5,363 bases of DNA from an uncultured bacterium (GTDB lineage Bacteria; Patescibacteriota; Dojkabacteria; SC72), in contig CALLXA010000119.1 of assembly GCA_938015795.1 (NCBI GenBank), positions 1-5,363 on the forward strand. Direction: 5' to 3'. Positions within the stretch are counted from its first letter, which is position 1. The number at the start of each line of letters is the position of its first letter. Made by a program: the position numbers and the translations under genes. This document shows positions 1-5,363 of the stretch, piece by piece. The notes beneath the pieces were generated by a model. The model was given only the letters and a program-made list of their open reading frames with translations, was not told the origin of the DNA and made no database searches.

Positions 1-47
1 ACGAGATGTAGCCGTGACTGGAGTTCAGACGTGTGCTCTTCCGATCT
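1..47 (+). other. Illumina TruSeq index-11 adapter remnant (artefact)
   Basis: This stretch matches, from memory, the 3' part of the Illumina P7 index primer. The tail of the P7 region (ACGAGAT, 1-7) is followed by a six-base index GTAGCC (8-13; read as GGCTAC, TruSeq index 11) and then the constant read-2 adapter, which starts GTGACTGGAGTTC and ends CTTCCGATCT at base 47. Its base composition is clearly richer in G and C than the AT-rich DNA that follows. It is untrimmed library sequence at the contig end and should be masked; nothing biological should be inferred from it. Confidence 0.97.
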
Positions 48-105
48 ACTAAATAATTACGAACACAACTAAACTTCCCATAATTAAAATTAGATAAACA
101 ATGAA

Positions 106-1374
106 ATGATCGATATAAAAAGAATATTAGAGGATAGAGAATTTGTAAAAAAAGGATTACTAAAAAGAATGTCTGAAGAGAAACTAAATCTTGATGATAT
201 TGTTGATACATATAATAAGAAAAAAGAATTACAAACACAATTTGATACTCAAAGAGCACAACAGAAATCATATAATGATCAAATGGCTAAAGTTGAAAAA
301 GGTAGTGATGAATTCAAAGAGCTATTAACAAACTTAAAACAGAAATCTAACGAAGTAAAAGAGATTGAAACAAAATTAAGAGAAGTTGATTCTAAATTAA
401 CATCACTCTTAGAAGTATTACCAAATATCCCTGATGAAGATGTAGTTGCAGGAGAGAAAGAAAGCAATGAAGTAATAAAAGAGGTGGGAGAGAAGCCAAC
501 ATTTGAATTTAAGATAAAAGATCATTTGGAATTAGGAACTAATTTAGGAATGTTTGATTTCGAAACAGCTGCAAAGATATCTGGAGCAAACTTCTCTATG
601 TACAGAGGTATGGGAGCTAGATTAGAATGGGCATTGATAAATTACTTCATAAATGAACACCTTAAAGATAACTATGAAATGATAATTCCACCTAATCTTG
701 TTGTAGAACAATCAGCATATGCAGCTGGACAATTGCCAAAATTCAAAGAAGATGTATATTGGGTTCAAGATGGACTCTGTTTAATACCAACAGCAGAAAC
801 TGTTCTTACAAACATATATAGGGATAGTATGTTGGAAGAGAAAGACTTACCTAAAAAATTCTTTGCATATACACCTTGTTACAGAAGAGAAGCAGGTAGT
901 TACAGAGCAAATGAAAAAGGATTAATTAGAGTACACCAATTTAACAAAGTAGAAATGTTCCAATATACAACTGAGGAACAATCAAAAAAATCATTTGAAG
1001 AGTTGGTAGAAAAAGCAGAAAGATTAGTACAAGGATTAGGATTGCATTATAGAGTTGTTAAATTAGCAGCAGGAGATTGTTCTGCAGGTGCTGCAAGAAC
1101 ATATGATATTGAAGTATATCTACCATCAATAGATCAATACTATGAAGTAAGCTCAGCATCAAATGATAGCGACTATCAATCTAGAAGAGGTAATATGAGA
1201 TACAAACCAAGTGATGGAAGCAAACCTAAATACATGCACACATTAAATGCATCTGGTTTAGCAACAAGTAGATTAATGGTAGCTCTAGTAGAAACATACC
1301 AGCAGGAAGATGGAAGTATTCTCATTCCAGAAGTATTACAACCATATATGGGGGTAGATAAGATTACAAAATAA
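106..1374 (+). CDS. serS: Seryl-tRNA synthetase (class II)
   Basis: Cytoplasmic enzyme that activates serine with ATP and charges tRNA-Ser (and tRNA-Sec where present). The 422-aa length is usual for bacterial SerRS. Residues 1-110 form the N-terminal tRNA-binding arm, with a charged helical hairpin (coiled coil, about 30-100) ending in the typical LPNIPDEDV linker. The catalytic core follows: motif 1 around 170-196 (GARLEWALINYF...IIPP), the serine-binding TAE at 229-231, motif 2 around 257-289 with RREAGS (R260, R261, E262), the VSSASND loop at 348-354, and motif 3 around 381-397 (NASGLATSR, R389). All key class II residues appear present. NAS replaces the common NGS in motif 3, which is tolerated in the family. 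The ATG at 106 is preferred because MIDIKRIL matches the family N-terminus and an in-frame TAG lies at 91-93. No Shine-Dalgarno sequence is visible. A two-codon ATG-AAA-TGA at 101-109 overlaps the start. It is probably cotranscribed with the next gene, 4 nt downstream. Confidence 0.98.
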   Translation: MIDIKRILEDREFVKKGLLKRMSEEKLNLDDIVDTYNKKKELQTQFDTQRAQQKSYNDQMAKVEKGSDEFKELLTNLKQKSNEVKEIETKLREVDSKLTSLLEVLPNIPDEDVVAGEKESNEVIKEVGEKPTFEFKIKDHLELGTNLGMFDFETAAKISGANFSMYRGMGARLEWALINYFINEHLKDNYEMIIPPNLVVEQSAYAAGQLPKFKEDVYWVQDGLCLIPTAETVLTNIYRDSMLEEKDLPKKFFAYTPCYRREAGSYRANEKGLIRVHQFNKVEMFQYTTEEQSKKSFEELVEKAERLVQGLGLHYRVVKLAAGDCSAGAARTYDIEVYLPSIDQYYEVSSASNDSDYQSRRGNMRYKPSDGSKPKYMHTLNASGLATSRLMVALVETYQQEDGSILIPEVLQPYMGVDKITK

Positions 1375-1378
1375 AGAA

Positions 1379-1954
1379 ATGAATTTCTTTTTGGGATTCT
1401 TTCCTGATGAAAAATCTAAATACAGTATCAGTAAAATAATTGCTGATATTCAAGAAGTTTTTGAAGATCAACAAATGCCTGTAAGATGGAGTAAACCAGA
1501 CTCATATCATATGACCGTTTTACATATAGGTAATAAATTACCTTTTTACAGAAAAATACTTCTAAAAAGAAAATTAAAAAACTTTCAATTAAAAAACTTC
1601 ACAATTAGGTTCAACGCTATAAAGTTAGGAATCTCAAGAAAATATAAAGACTTAATATATCTTGATACCAAAGAAGGAGGTGAGGAAATGAGAAATCTAC
1701 TTTTGATATTTAGAAAAACCTTAGGAATATCAGATATAGGTAACTTCATACCTCACCTTACTCTTGGTAGGGTAAGTAATGATTTAACAAAACAGGAATA
1801 TACAAATATATGTAAAGATTTAAATTTCTTTTCAAAGAAATTGGATGTACAAGACATATCATTTGAAGTAAATGATATACAATTAATAAAAAATGATGAA
1901 AATAACTATGAAGTCTTGATGAATCTTTCAGAACTTTCCAATAAATCATTGTAA
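1379..1954 (+). CDS. thpR: RNA 2',3'-cyclic phosphodiesterase / 2'-5' RNA ligase family (2H phosphoesterase)
   Basis: A 191-aa cytoplasmic protein of the 2H phosphoesterase superfamily, named for two HxT motifs that form one active site. Both are present: HMTV at 44-47, preceded by VRWSKPDSY as in ThpR proteins, and HLTLGR at 126-131 preceded by IP. H44/T46 and H126/T128 are the expected catalytic residues. Known members open 2',3'-cyclic phosphate RNA ends to 2'-phosphates and can ligate tRNA halves in vitro; the physiological substrate here is unknown. The length fits the family (about 175-190 aa). The ATG lies 4 nt after the serS stop with no Shine-Dalgarno, which suggests cotranscription and possibly translational coupling. 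The last 49 nt overlap the end of miaA on the other strand. The region from about 1550 to 1615 is Lys-rich. Family assignment is firm; the symbol thpR is by similarity only. Confidence 0.88.
   Translation: MNFFLGFFPDEKSKYSISKIIADIQEVFEDQQMPVRWSKPDSYHMTVLHIGNKLPFYRKILLKRKLKNFQLKNFTIRFNAIKLGISRKYKDLIYLDTKEGGEEMRNLLLIFRKTLGISDIGNFIPHLTLGRVSNDLTKQEYTNICKDLNFFSKKLDVQDISFEVNDIQLIKNDENNYEVLMNLSELSNKSL
1674..1690 (+). promoter_or_regulatory. Internal perfect Shine-Dalgarno with in-frame ATG inside thpR
   Basis: AAGGAGGTGA (1674-1683), fully complementary to a canonical anti-Shine-Dalgarno, is followed 7 nt after GGAGG by an ATG at 1688-1690. That ATG is in frame with thpR (Met104). Initiation there would give an 88-aa C-terminal half carrying only the second HxT motif. 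The sequence encodes KEGGEEM, so it may be chance. It is striking because none of the annotated gene starts in the window has a comparable site. Confidence 0.25.
1856..1878. repeat. Perfect 9-bp inverted repeat with 5-nt loop
   Basis: ATATCATTT (1856-1864) and AAATGATAT (1870-1878) are perfect reverse complements around GAAGT. The repeat lies inside the 3' part of thpR and 28-50 nt beyond the miaA stop on the opposite strand. It could fold as a 3' stem-loop in the miaA transcript. No clear U-tract follows on the - strand (GTCTTGT), so a classical terminator is not supported. It is AT-rich and may be chance. Confidence 0.35.
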
Positions 1955-2802
1955 TTGTTAATCCACAAGGCTCCCTTGTTTCTTCTAAACCATGTTCTTT
2001 GTCTCTTTGCATACTTAATGGTATTAGAAACAATCTCTTTTCTAACTTCATCTAAACTCTTTGAATCATTAAAATAATCGTTAAATTCAGAATAACCAAT
2101 AGTTTTTTGTATAACAGAATTATTAAACAAATCATTATCAAATAACTCTTTACACTCTTCAATCAAACCGTCCTCGATCATCATATCAACTCTTTGACTA
2201 ATTCTCCTATCCAAAACATCTTTTGGTTTATCTATTACAAAATACAAATGATTTAAAGTATCTCCCTTTTTGTTTGTAATATCTTTTCTCTCAATCAACC
2301 TAATTAATCTAACGGGATTGTTTCTATCACTATCATTTAACTTCTCTAAGATATTACTATCAATTAATGATTGTAATTCAGAAACACTTTTCTCTCTTAG
2401 AGATTCTCTAACAATACTTTTCTGTGTTTTAGATAGCTCATAATTAAATACAACACTATCAATATACAAACCAGTACCACCAGTTAAGATTGGAATCTGA
2501 TTTTCATCAAGACTATCTAATATCTTTTGAACATCCTTTTGATATTCATATATATTGTAAGAAGACGTTATCGAATTGAAGCCGTAAAGAAAATGGGGTA
2601 TGCTATCAATAATCCATTCTTTTTCATTTATCGTTGAATCAGGTGTAGGTTTTGCAGTACCAATATTTAATTCCTTGTAAATCTGTCTTGAATCAGCATT
2701 AATAATTACACCATTTATATCCTTTGCTAATTTCAAAGCTAATGAAGATTTCCCTGAAGCAGTTGGACCAGCAATAACGAGAATAGATCTGTTGAAATTC
2801 AT
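1906..2802 (-). CDS. miaA: tRNA dimethylallyltransferase (tRNA A37 isopentenyltransferase)
   Basis: Transfers a dimethylallyl group from DMAPP to N6 of A37 in tRNAs reading UNN codons, giving i6A, which MiaB can further modify. The 298-aa length is near the usual 300-315. Visible landmarks: P-loop GPTASGKS at 12-19; NADSRQIY at 35-42 with the catalytic-region Asp37; TAKPTP at 49-54; SYNIYEYQKD at 81-90; GGTGLYI at 108-114; NPVRLIRLIE at 162-171; the QKTIGYSEF region at 232-240; and KRQRTWFRR at 266-274 near the C-terminus. All expected motifs are present, so the enzyme should be active. The ATG at 2802 begins 1 nt after the stop of the upstream membrane-protein gene, which indicates an operon position. 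The TAG stop lies inside the convergent thpR gene, a 49-nt overlap. No Shine-Dalgarno is seen. Linkage to serS is functionally sensible, since tRNA-Ser species reading UCN are typical MiaA substrates. Confidence 0.97.
   Translation of the reverse strand: MNFNRSILVIAGPTASGKSSLALKLAKDINGVIINADSRQIYKELNIGTAKPTPDSTINEKEWIIDSIPHFLYGFNSITSSYNIYEYQKDVQKILDSLDENQIPILTGGTGLYIDSVVFNYELSKTQKSIVRESLREKSVSELQSLIDSNILEKLNDSDRNNPVRLIRLIERKDITNKKGDTLNHLYFVIDKPKDVLDRRISQRVDMMIEDGLIEECKELFDNDLFNNSVIQKTIGYSEFNDYFNDSKSLDEVRKEIVSNTIKYAKRQRTWFRRNKGALWINNYNDLLESSERFIKTS
1965..1986 (+). terminator. Possible weak Rho-independent terminator after thpR
   Basis: ACAAGG (1965-1970) and CCTTGT (1974-1979) form a 6-bp stem with a CTC loop, followed by the T-rich run TTCTTCT. 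It starts 11 nt after the thpR stop, the right place to end the serS-thpR transcript. The stem has only three G-C pairs and the T-run is interrupted by C, so termination would be weak. The same bases encode the RNKGALW part of MiaA on the other strand. Confidence 0.35.
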
Positions 2803-2803
2803 A

Positions 2804-3316
2804 TTACTTTACCAATTTGTAAAGAATATAGTAGTTTATCCATAACATAGATATTGAAATCAACCCTATAATTAAAGATATATTAAAAAGATCATTCTTT
2901 AGAAAAATAGAAAAAGCAGACGTAAACAATCCAATAAACACAGAAAGATTTATAGTGTCATGGATATGCTCTTTCTTAAGATCTATTAAATTAAACTTCT
3001 TACTATCTTTCTCTTGTATGTAATAGGTTATAAATGTAGATAGATTGAGAGTATTAATAATTAATATAACTGTTGGTATTAATAGATAAGTAGAAGATAC
3101 AACGATATTCAAAACATCTTTTATGAACCACAAAGAGAGTAGTGTAATGATTCCGGAAATTATCAAAGATAACATAGCAACAAGTGTTAATGATGTGCTT
3201 TTTGTTAAATATTTTGTACCAACACCTATCAAAACAAAAATCAAAAATATAATTATTGAAGTAGTAGATTTCTCATAGATAGTCCAATTGTTCCAAAGGC
3301 TTAAAAAAATGCTCAT
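2804..3316 (-). CDS. Small multi-pass membrane protein, probable reduced SecF-like partner of SecD
   Basis: A 170-aa hydrophobic protein with about five predicted membrane segments (roughly 18-36, 41-64, 70-90, 120-139, 144-166). Seen directly: its ATG overlaps the stop of the SecD-like gene by 4 nt (ATGA), the position SecF holds in secDF operons. Inference: the segments line up with SecF TM2-TM6. LTLVAMLSLIISGIITLLSL (43-62) resembles the SecF TM3 segment, and LFNISLIIGLISISMLWINY (143-162) resembles SecF TM6 (typically FALALLIGIxSGTYSSIF). TM1 and the periplasmic domain (P4) would be missing, and the TM4 signature NDTxVxxDRIRE is not recognisable (about 84-102 instead reads ILIINTLNLSTFITYYIQE). 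Normal SecF proteins are about 300 aa. It could be an unrelated membrane protein; a SecF origin is likely but unproven. If real, it would act in the cytoplasmic membrane with its SecD neighbour in late protein export. Confidence 0.55.
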   Translation of the reverse strand: MSIFLSLWNNWTIYEKSTTSIIIFLIFVLIGVGTKYLTKSTSLTLVAMLSLIISGIITLLSLWFIKDVLNIVVSSTYLLIPTVILIINTLNLSTFITYYIQEKDSKKFNLIDLKKEHIHDTINLSVFIGLFTSAFSIFLKNDLFNISLIIGLISISMLWINYYILYKLVK

Positions 3317-3322
3317 TTTTTT
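3303..3322 (-). repeat. Perfect A7/T7 palindrome spanning the secD stop / secF-like start, with slippery heptamer
   Basis: On the - strand the junction reads A7-TG-AG-CA-T7: a perfect 9-bp inverted repeat with a 2-nt centre (as RNA, 8 pairs closing a GAGC loop). It contains the secD TGA (3315-3313) and the overlapping ATG of the next gene (3316-3314). In the secD frame the run reads TTA AAA AAA TGA, so A-AAA-AAA is a -1 slippery heptamer, and a -1 shift would continue in the frame of the downstream gene. The stem is A-U only and weak; it may help coupling or frameshifting, or be compositional chance. Confidence 0.45.
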
Positions 3323-4545
3323 AATATATCTTTCACTTTATTTATATACCAAGAAGAAAAGATTAAAGAAATCTTAACTAAAAGTAATAGCTTTATAATT
3401 TCAAAACCTAAAACTCTCTGATATCCAATACCCAATATCATCAAAAGTAACCCCAATATTACAATCATTATCTCAACATATATATTTTTACTATTATTCT
3501 CACACAAAACCTTTGTTAATATGGCAACTAACAAAACATCTATTGCTAAGATAAAAAGATCAATAGGTATTTGAAGAATCTTTAGAATAGAAATATACAA
3601 ACTAATAGATAGAATTGTAGCAAGGAAAGTTTTAATAACAATATTGTTAGAAATATTCTTACTAATGAAAAGGAATATGTATGTGACAAGGAGTGCAACA
3701 AACAATCCAATTGAAAGATATATATAATTTATTTCTACTAAATCAACATCTAAATCCTTCTCTGATGTAACTGTATACATAGATGGCATTGATCCTGAGT
3801 TATACAAAATATCAATAGCTTTAACTTGTTCAGGATCTGTAGTTGAAATAGGTATAGCAAAAACCTTGTTTGGTCCTTCAGGAACTAAGAAAGGAGTAAC
3901 AAAACCATCTATACTTAAACCAATATACTTACCATTATTTTCAGTTAAGAATTTCTGAAAAGCTCCATTCTTAGTAATCCAAGTTTTAAACATAGCAAAG
4001 TTAGCCTTGTCTCCTGAAGATGTAGGTAATTCTGTAATATATACATTCCTAAAATCCTTTCTAACCCATCCTGTTGTATTATAGTTATCTGCCATCATGT
4101 AAGCATATGGATCTTCCTCATTATTGAAATCAACATCATCCTTTCTTGTAACTATCTGTATTTGAAATGGATTCCTCAAGATCTCTTCAACAATATCCTT
4201 ACTCTTACTTGTTTGTAATATTACTTTAATACTCTTTTTATCATCATCATACATTTTAAAAGTAGATACATTTTCTACACCGTAACGATTTAATCTTCTA
4301 AAAAGAATATCTCTTACTTTCTCAGCATCGTTAACATCATTTGAAGTCAATGAAAGAGTATATTCTTTAGACCAATATGAATCATCAAGTGTGCTTAAAT
4401 CATATGAAGCACCATTAAGAAACTTCTCAGTTAAAGGTAAAGATATTAGGATTGAAAATAGAATGACAGATGTAACAGCGATTAAAAGAATGTAATCAAA
4501 TATAGCTTTCAAATCAATTTTAAACTTGATCTTTCTAAGTTTCAT
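3313..4545 (-). CDS. secD: Divergent, shortened SecD-like protein translocase subunit
   Basis: A 410-aa membrane protein; SecD is an accessory subunit of the Sec translocon that pulls exported proteins on the outer face of the membrane using the proton gradient. Order of parts: basic N-terminus, TM1 at about 17-36, a large extracytoplasmic region at 37-272, then five membrane segments (about 273-294, 303-326, 328-347, 355-372, 380-398), the SecD topology of six TMs. Family signs are DAEKVRDILFRRLNRYGVEN (73-92), which matches the SecD P1 'iLerRln.lGv.e' signature, GLSIDGFVTPFLV (209-221), like the 'vLdG.v.sapvi' strand, and AIDILYNSGSMP (243-254), like 'La..LrsGalP'. The length is short against about 450-615 aa. 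In a gap-free alignment anchored on the Pro of TM4 (P327), the essential Asp (E. coli D519) falls on Ala341, and the DANVLINER motif is not recognisable; D335 in AIDVLL is a possible shifted substitute. The ATG start is 5 nt after the upstream gene, and the TGA stop overlaps the next start. Confidence 0.82.
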   Translation of the reverse strand: MKLRKIKFKIDLKAIFDYILLIAVTSVILFSILISLPLTEKFLNGASYDLSTLDDSYWSKEYTLSLTSNDVNDAEKVRDILFRRLNRYGVENVSTFKMYDDDKKSIKVILQTSKSKDIVEEILRNPFQIQIVTRKDDVDFNNEEDPYAYMMADNYNTTGWVRKDFRNVYITELPTSSGDKANFAMFKTWITKNGAFQKFLTENNGKYIGLSIDGFVTPFLVPEGPNKVFAIPISTTDPEQVKAIDILYNSGSMPSMYTVTSEKDLDVDLVEINYIYLSIGLFVALLVTYIFLFISKNISNNIVIKTFLATILSISLYISILKILQIPIDLFILAIDVLLVAILTKVLCENNSKNIYVEIMIVILGLLLMILGIGYQRVLGFEIIKLLLLVKISLIFSSWYINKVKDILKK

Positions 4546-4550
4546 TATAA

Positions 4551-5123
4551 TTAAAGAATATCAGATATCTGTCCGAACAGAATAATCTTATCGTTTTCTA
4601 AGATATTCATCAAGAAAGGTTCTTTCTTCTTTCTTGCAAACTCAAAATCCTCTTTTCTAATAGCACTGAATCTAATATCTCGCTTCAAATCTTTTTCCAA
4701 ATGTGAAATAGCTGAGGAAAGTTCTCTAACCTTCATATCACCAATAAAGAGAAGATCTACATCGGTATTGCTGTCATAACTATTTTTAATAAAACTATTT
4801 GTTAAAACAACAACCTTAATACCTTCTATACCTTTTATAACCTCTATTAATTTGGAACCAATATCTGATTCTTTAAAAAACATAGACCTCAGATCTAGAA
4901 TTATAGGGCAATCTTTGTTTAGCTTGTATACCAATTTATTACCATCTTTTTTAGATTTTAATATACCAGCTGTTTCCAAATTAATTAATTCTCTCCTTAC
5001 AGCATTAATCTCCTCTTCAAGAAGACGAACTAAACCACGAACATGAAAACCGACATTTAGATCCAGCATATATTGCTCTAAAATCCTTATTCTAACTTTA
5101 GAAATGAATAATTTCTTTAACAT
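4551..5123 (-). CDS. Winged-helix DNA-binding protein fused to a degenerate nucleotidyltransferase domain
   Basis: A 190-aa soluble protein. Residues 1-75 look like a winged helix of the ArsR/MarR kind (LFISKVRIRILEQYML, HVRGLVRLL, recognition helix near EINAVRRELINLETAGILKS at 38-57, then a wing to KLVYKLNK at 70). Residues 100-185 resemble a small MNT-type nucleotidyltransferase: DVDLLFIGD (121-129) keeps the DxD metal-binding pair D121/D123, and the downstream RDIRFSAIRKEDF and KIILFG elements fit. The normal GS motif is altered to TNS (108-110), losing the Gly, so catalysis is doubtful. From memory, proteins of this layout are common in CPR genomes; their role is unknown, and regulation is a reasonable guess from the wHTH. 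The ATG at 5123 is chosen because MLKKLFISKVRI fits the family start and an AGG lies 9 nt upstream; an in-frame TTG at 5132 would add three residues (MGI). It lies 20 nt after the DUF3048 gene and 5 nt before secD, and may regulate this operon. Confidence 0.75.
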   Translation of the reverse strand: MLKKLFISKVRIRILEQYMLDLNVGFHVRGLVRLLEEEINAVRRELINLETAGILKSKKDGNKLVYKLNKDCPIILDLRSMFFKESDIGSKLIEVIKGIEGIKVVVLTNSFIKNSYDSNTDVDLLFIGDMKVRELSSAISHLEKDLKRDIRFSAIRKEDFEFARKKKEPFLMNILENDKIILFGQISDIL

Positions 5124-5143
5124 AATTCCCAACCTGTTAAATG

Positions 5144-5363
5144 TTATTGCTCAATTATATCAAATTTCCCTTCAAATTGGGGAACTGCAGCAATCCATAT
5201 TAAACCTCGATTAAAGGAAACCTCTTTCCCTGCACTATCATAATATTTTGTTCTATCGGTCCTAGAAGCTTTCTTCCAACTACCATTAACAATTTTACCG
5301 TCAATGAGGAAAACAGCATCACCAGATCCAATAGTCTCAATTATCAAATGCCCCTTATCATCA
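5144..5363 (-). CDS. C-terminal end of a DUF3048 (YerB-like) protein, cut by the window edge
   Basis: Only the last 72 codons are visible; the frame is open to the window edge, so this is a 3' partial gene. The visible part matches the end of DUF3048 proteins as I remember them: DDKGHLIIETIGSGDAV, then DGKIVNGSWKK, SRTDRTKYYDSAGKEVSFNR and GLIWIAAVP, corresponding to the family pattern 'G.G.a.vf.dGkv..GtWkK.sr..RT.fyd..Gkei.lnrG..WI.vvP'. Members such as YerB of Bacillus are predicted secreted lipoproteins of unknown biochemical function, so an N-terminal signal peptide would be expected upstream of this window. A TTG at 5347 lies inside the conserved domain and is not a real start. It is the first visible gene of the - strand operon, 20 nt before the wHTH gene. 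Confidence 0.85.
   Translation of the reverse strand, partial: DDKGHLIIETIGSGDAVFLIDGKIVNGSWKKASRTDRTKYYDSAGKEVSFNRGLIWIAAVPQFEGKFDIIEQ

Noticed and set aside
48..105. A promoter for serS
   Set aside because: AT-rich hexamers such as TAAAAT (85-90) occur, but no -35 element at proper spacing is seen, and the contig ends here, so any promoter call would be guesswork.
279..467. 62-aa open frame on the - strand inside serS
   Set aside because: Lies wholly antisense to the SerRS coiled-coil region, which has full family support; the Ser/Asn/Phe-rich composition is that of an antisense shadow.
1758..2051. 97-aa open frame on the - strand
   Set aside because: Overlaps the MiaA C-terminus in another frame on the same strand; the MiaA frame carries the KRQRTWFRR motif and is the real one.
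3313..3315. UGA read as Gly or Trp (genetic code 25 or 4)
   Set aside because: The TGA falls exactly at a start-stop overlap, and reading through would add only three residues before TAA. No gene has an internal UGA and Trp is always UGG, so the standard bacterial code is the simplest reading.
4852..5046. 64-aa open frame on the + strand
   Set aside because: Antisense shadow of the wHTH gene, with no recognisable features.
5144..5347. A complete 67-aa small protein starting at TTG 5347
   Set aside because: The frame stays open to the window edge and the TTG sits inside a conserved DUF3048 stretch; this is a truncated larger gene.
1..5363. tRNA or rRNA genes, CRISPR arrays, insertion sequences, attachment sites, phage or defence genes
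   Set aside because: None was seen on either strand: no direct-repeat arrays, transposase motifs or cloverleaf-like stretches outside the coding genes, and no gap above 60 bases without a gene except the adapter plus leader.

Overview
The window is a low-GC (about 30% by eye), gene-dense bacterial contig end. Seven protein-coding genes fill almost everything after the first 105 bases. All reading frames stay open with the standard bacterial code: UGG is used for Trp, and UGA ends the secD-like gene. A short, divergent SecD, a winged-helix/nucleotidyltransferase-like protein of a type I associate with Candidate Phyla Radiation genomes, a DUF3048 lipoprotein-type tail, almost no Shine-Dalgarno sequences and overlapping genes together suggest a Patescibacteria/CPR bacterium. 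A Dojkabacteria (WS6)-like lineage is only a guess. The code argues against the UGA=Gly lineages (Gracilibacteria, Absconditabacteria).

Bases 1-47 are not genomic. They match the Illumina TruSeq index-11 (P7 side) adapter, so the real sequence starts at about 48.

Layout: on the + strand, serS (seryl-tRNA synthetase) is followed after 4 nt by a 2H phosphoesterase of the ThpR / 2'-5' RNA ligase family. Five genes run on the - strand, in transcription order: the 3' end of a DUF3048 (YerB-like) gene cut by the window edge, a wHTH plus degenerate nucleotidyltransferase protein, a SecD-like protein, a small SecF-like membrane protein, and miaA. Spacings are 20, 5, -4 and 1 nt, so they look like one operon. 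The two groups converge, and the thpR and miaA coding regions overlap by 49 nt.

Functionally, the window joins tRNA/RNA metabolism (SerRS, MiaA, which modifies A37 of UNN-reading tRNAs including several tRNA-Ser, and ThpR) with the cell envelope (SecD/SecF-like pair, DUF3048). The most interesting part is the SecD/SecF pair. By my manual alignment it lacks both the SecD TM4 aspartate and the SecF TM4 'DRIRE' region used for proton coupling, and the SecF partner has no TM1 or periplasmic domain. The two genes overlap by ATGA inside a perfect A7/T7 palindrome that contains an A-AAA-AAA slippery heptamer in the frame needed for a -1 fusion.
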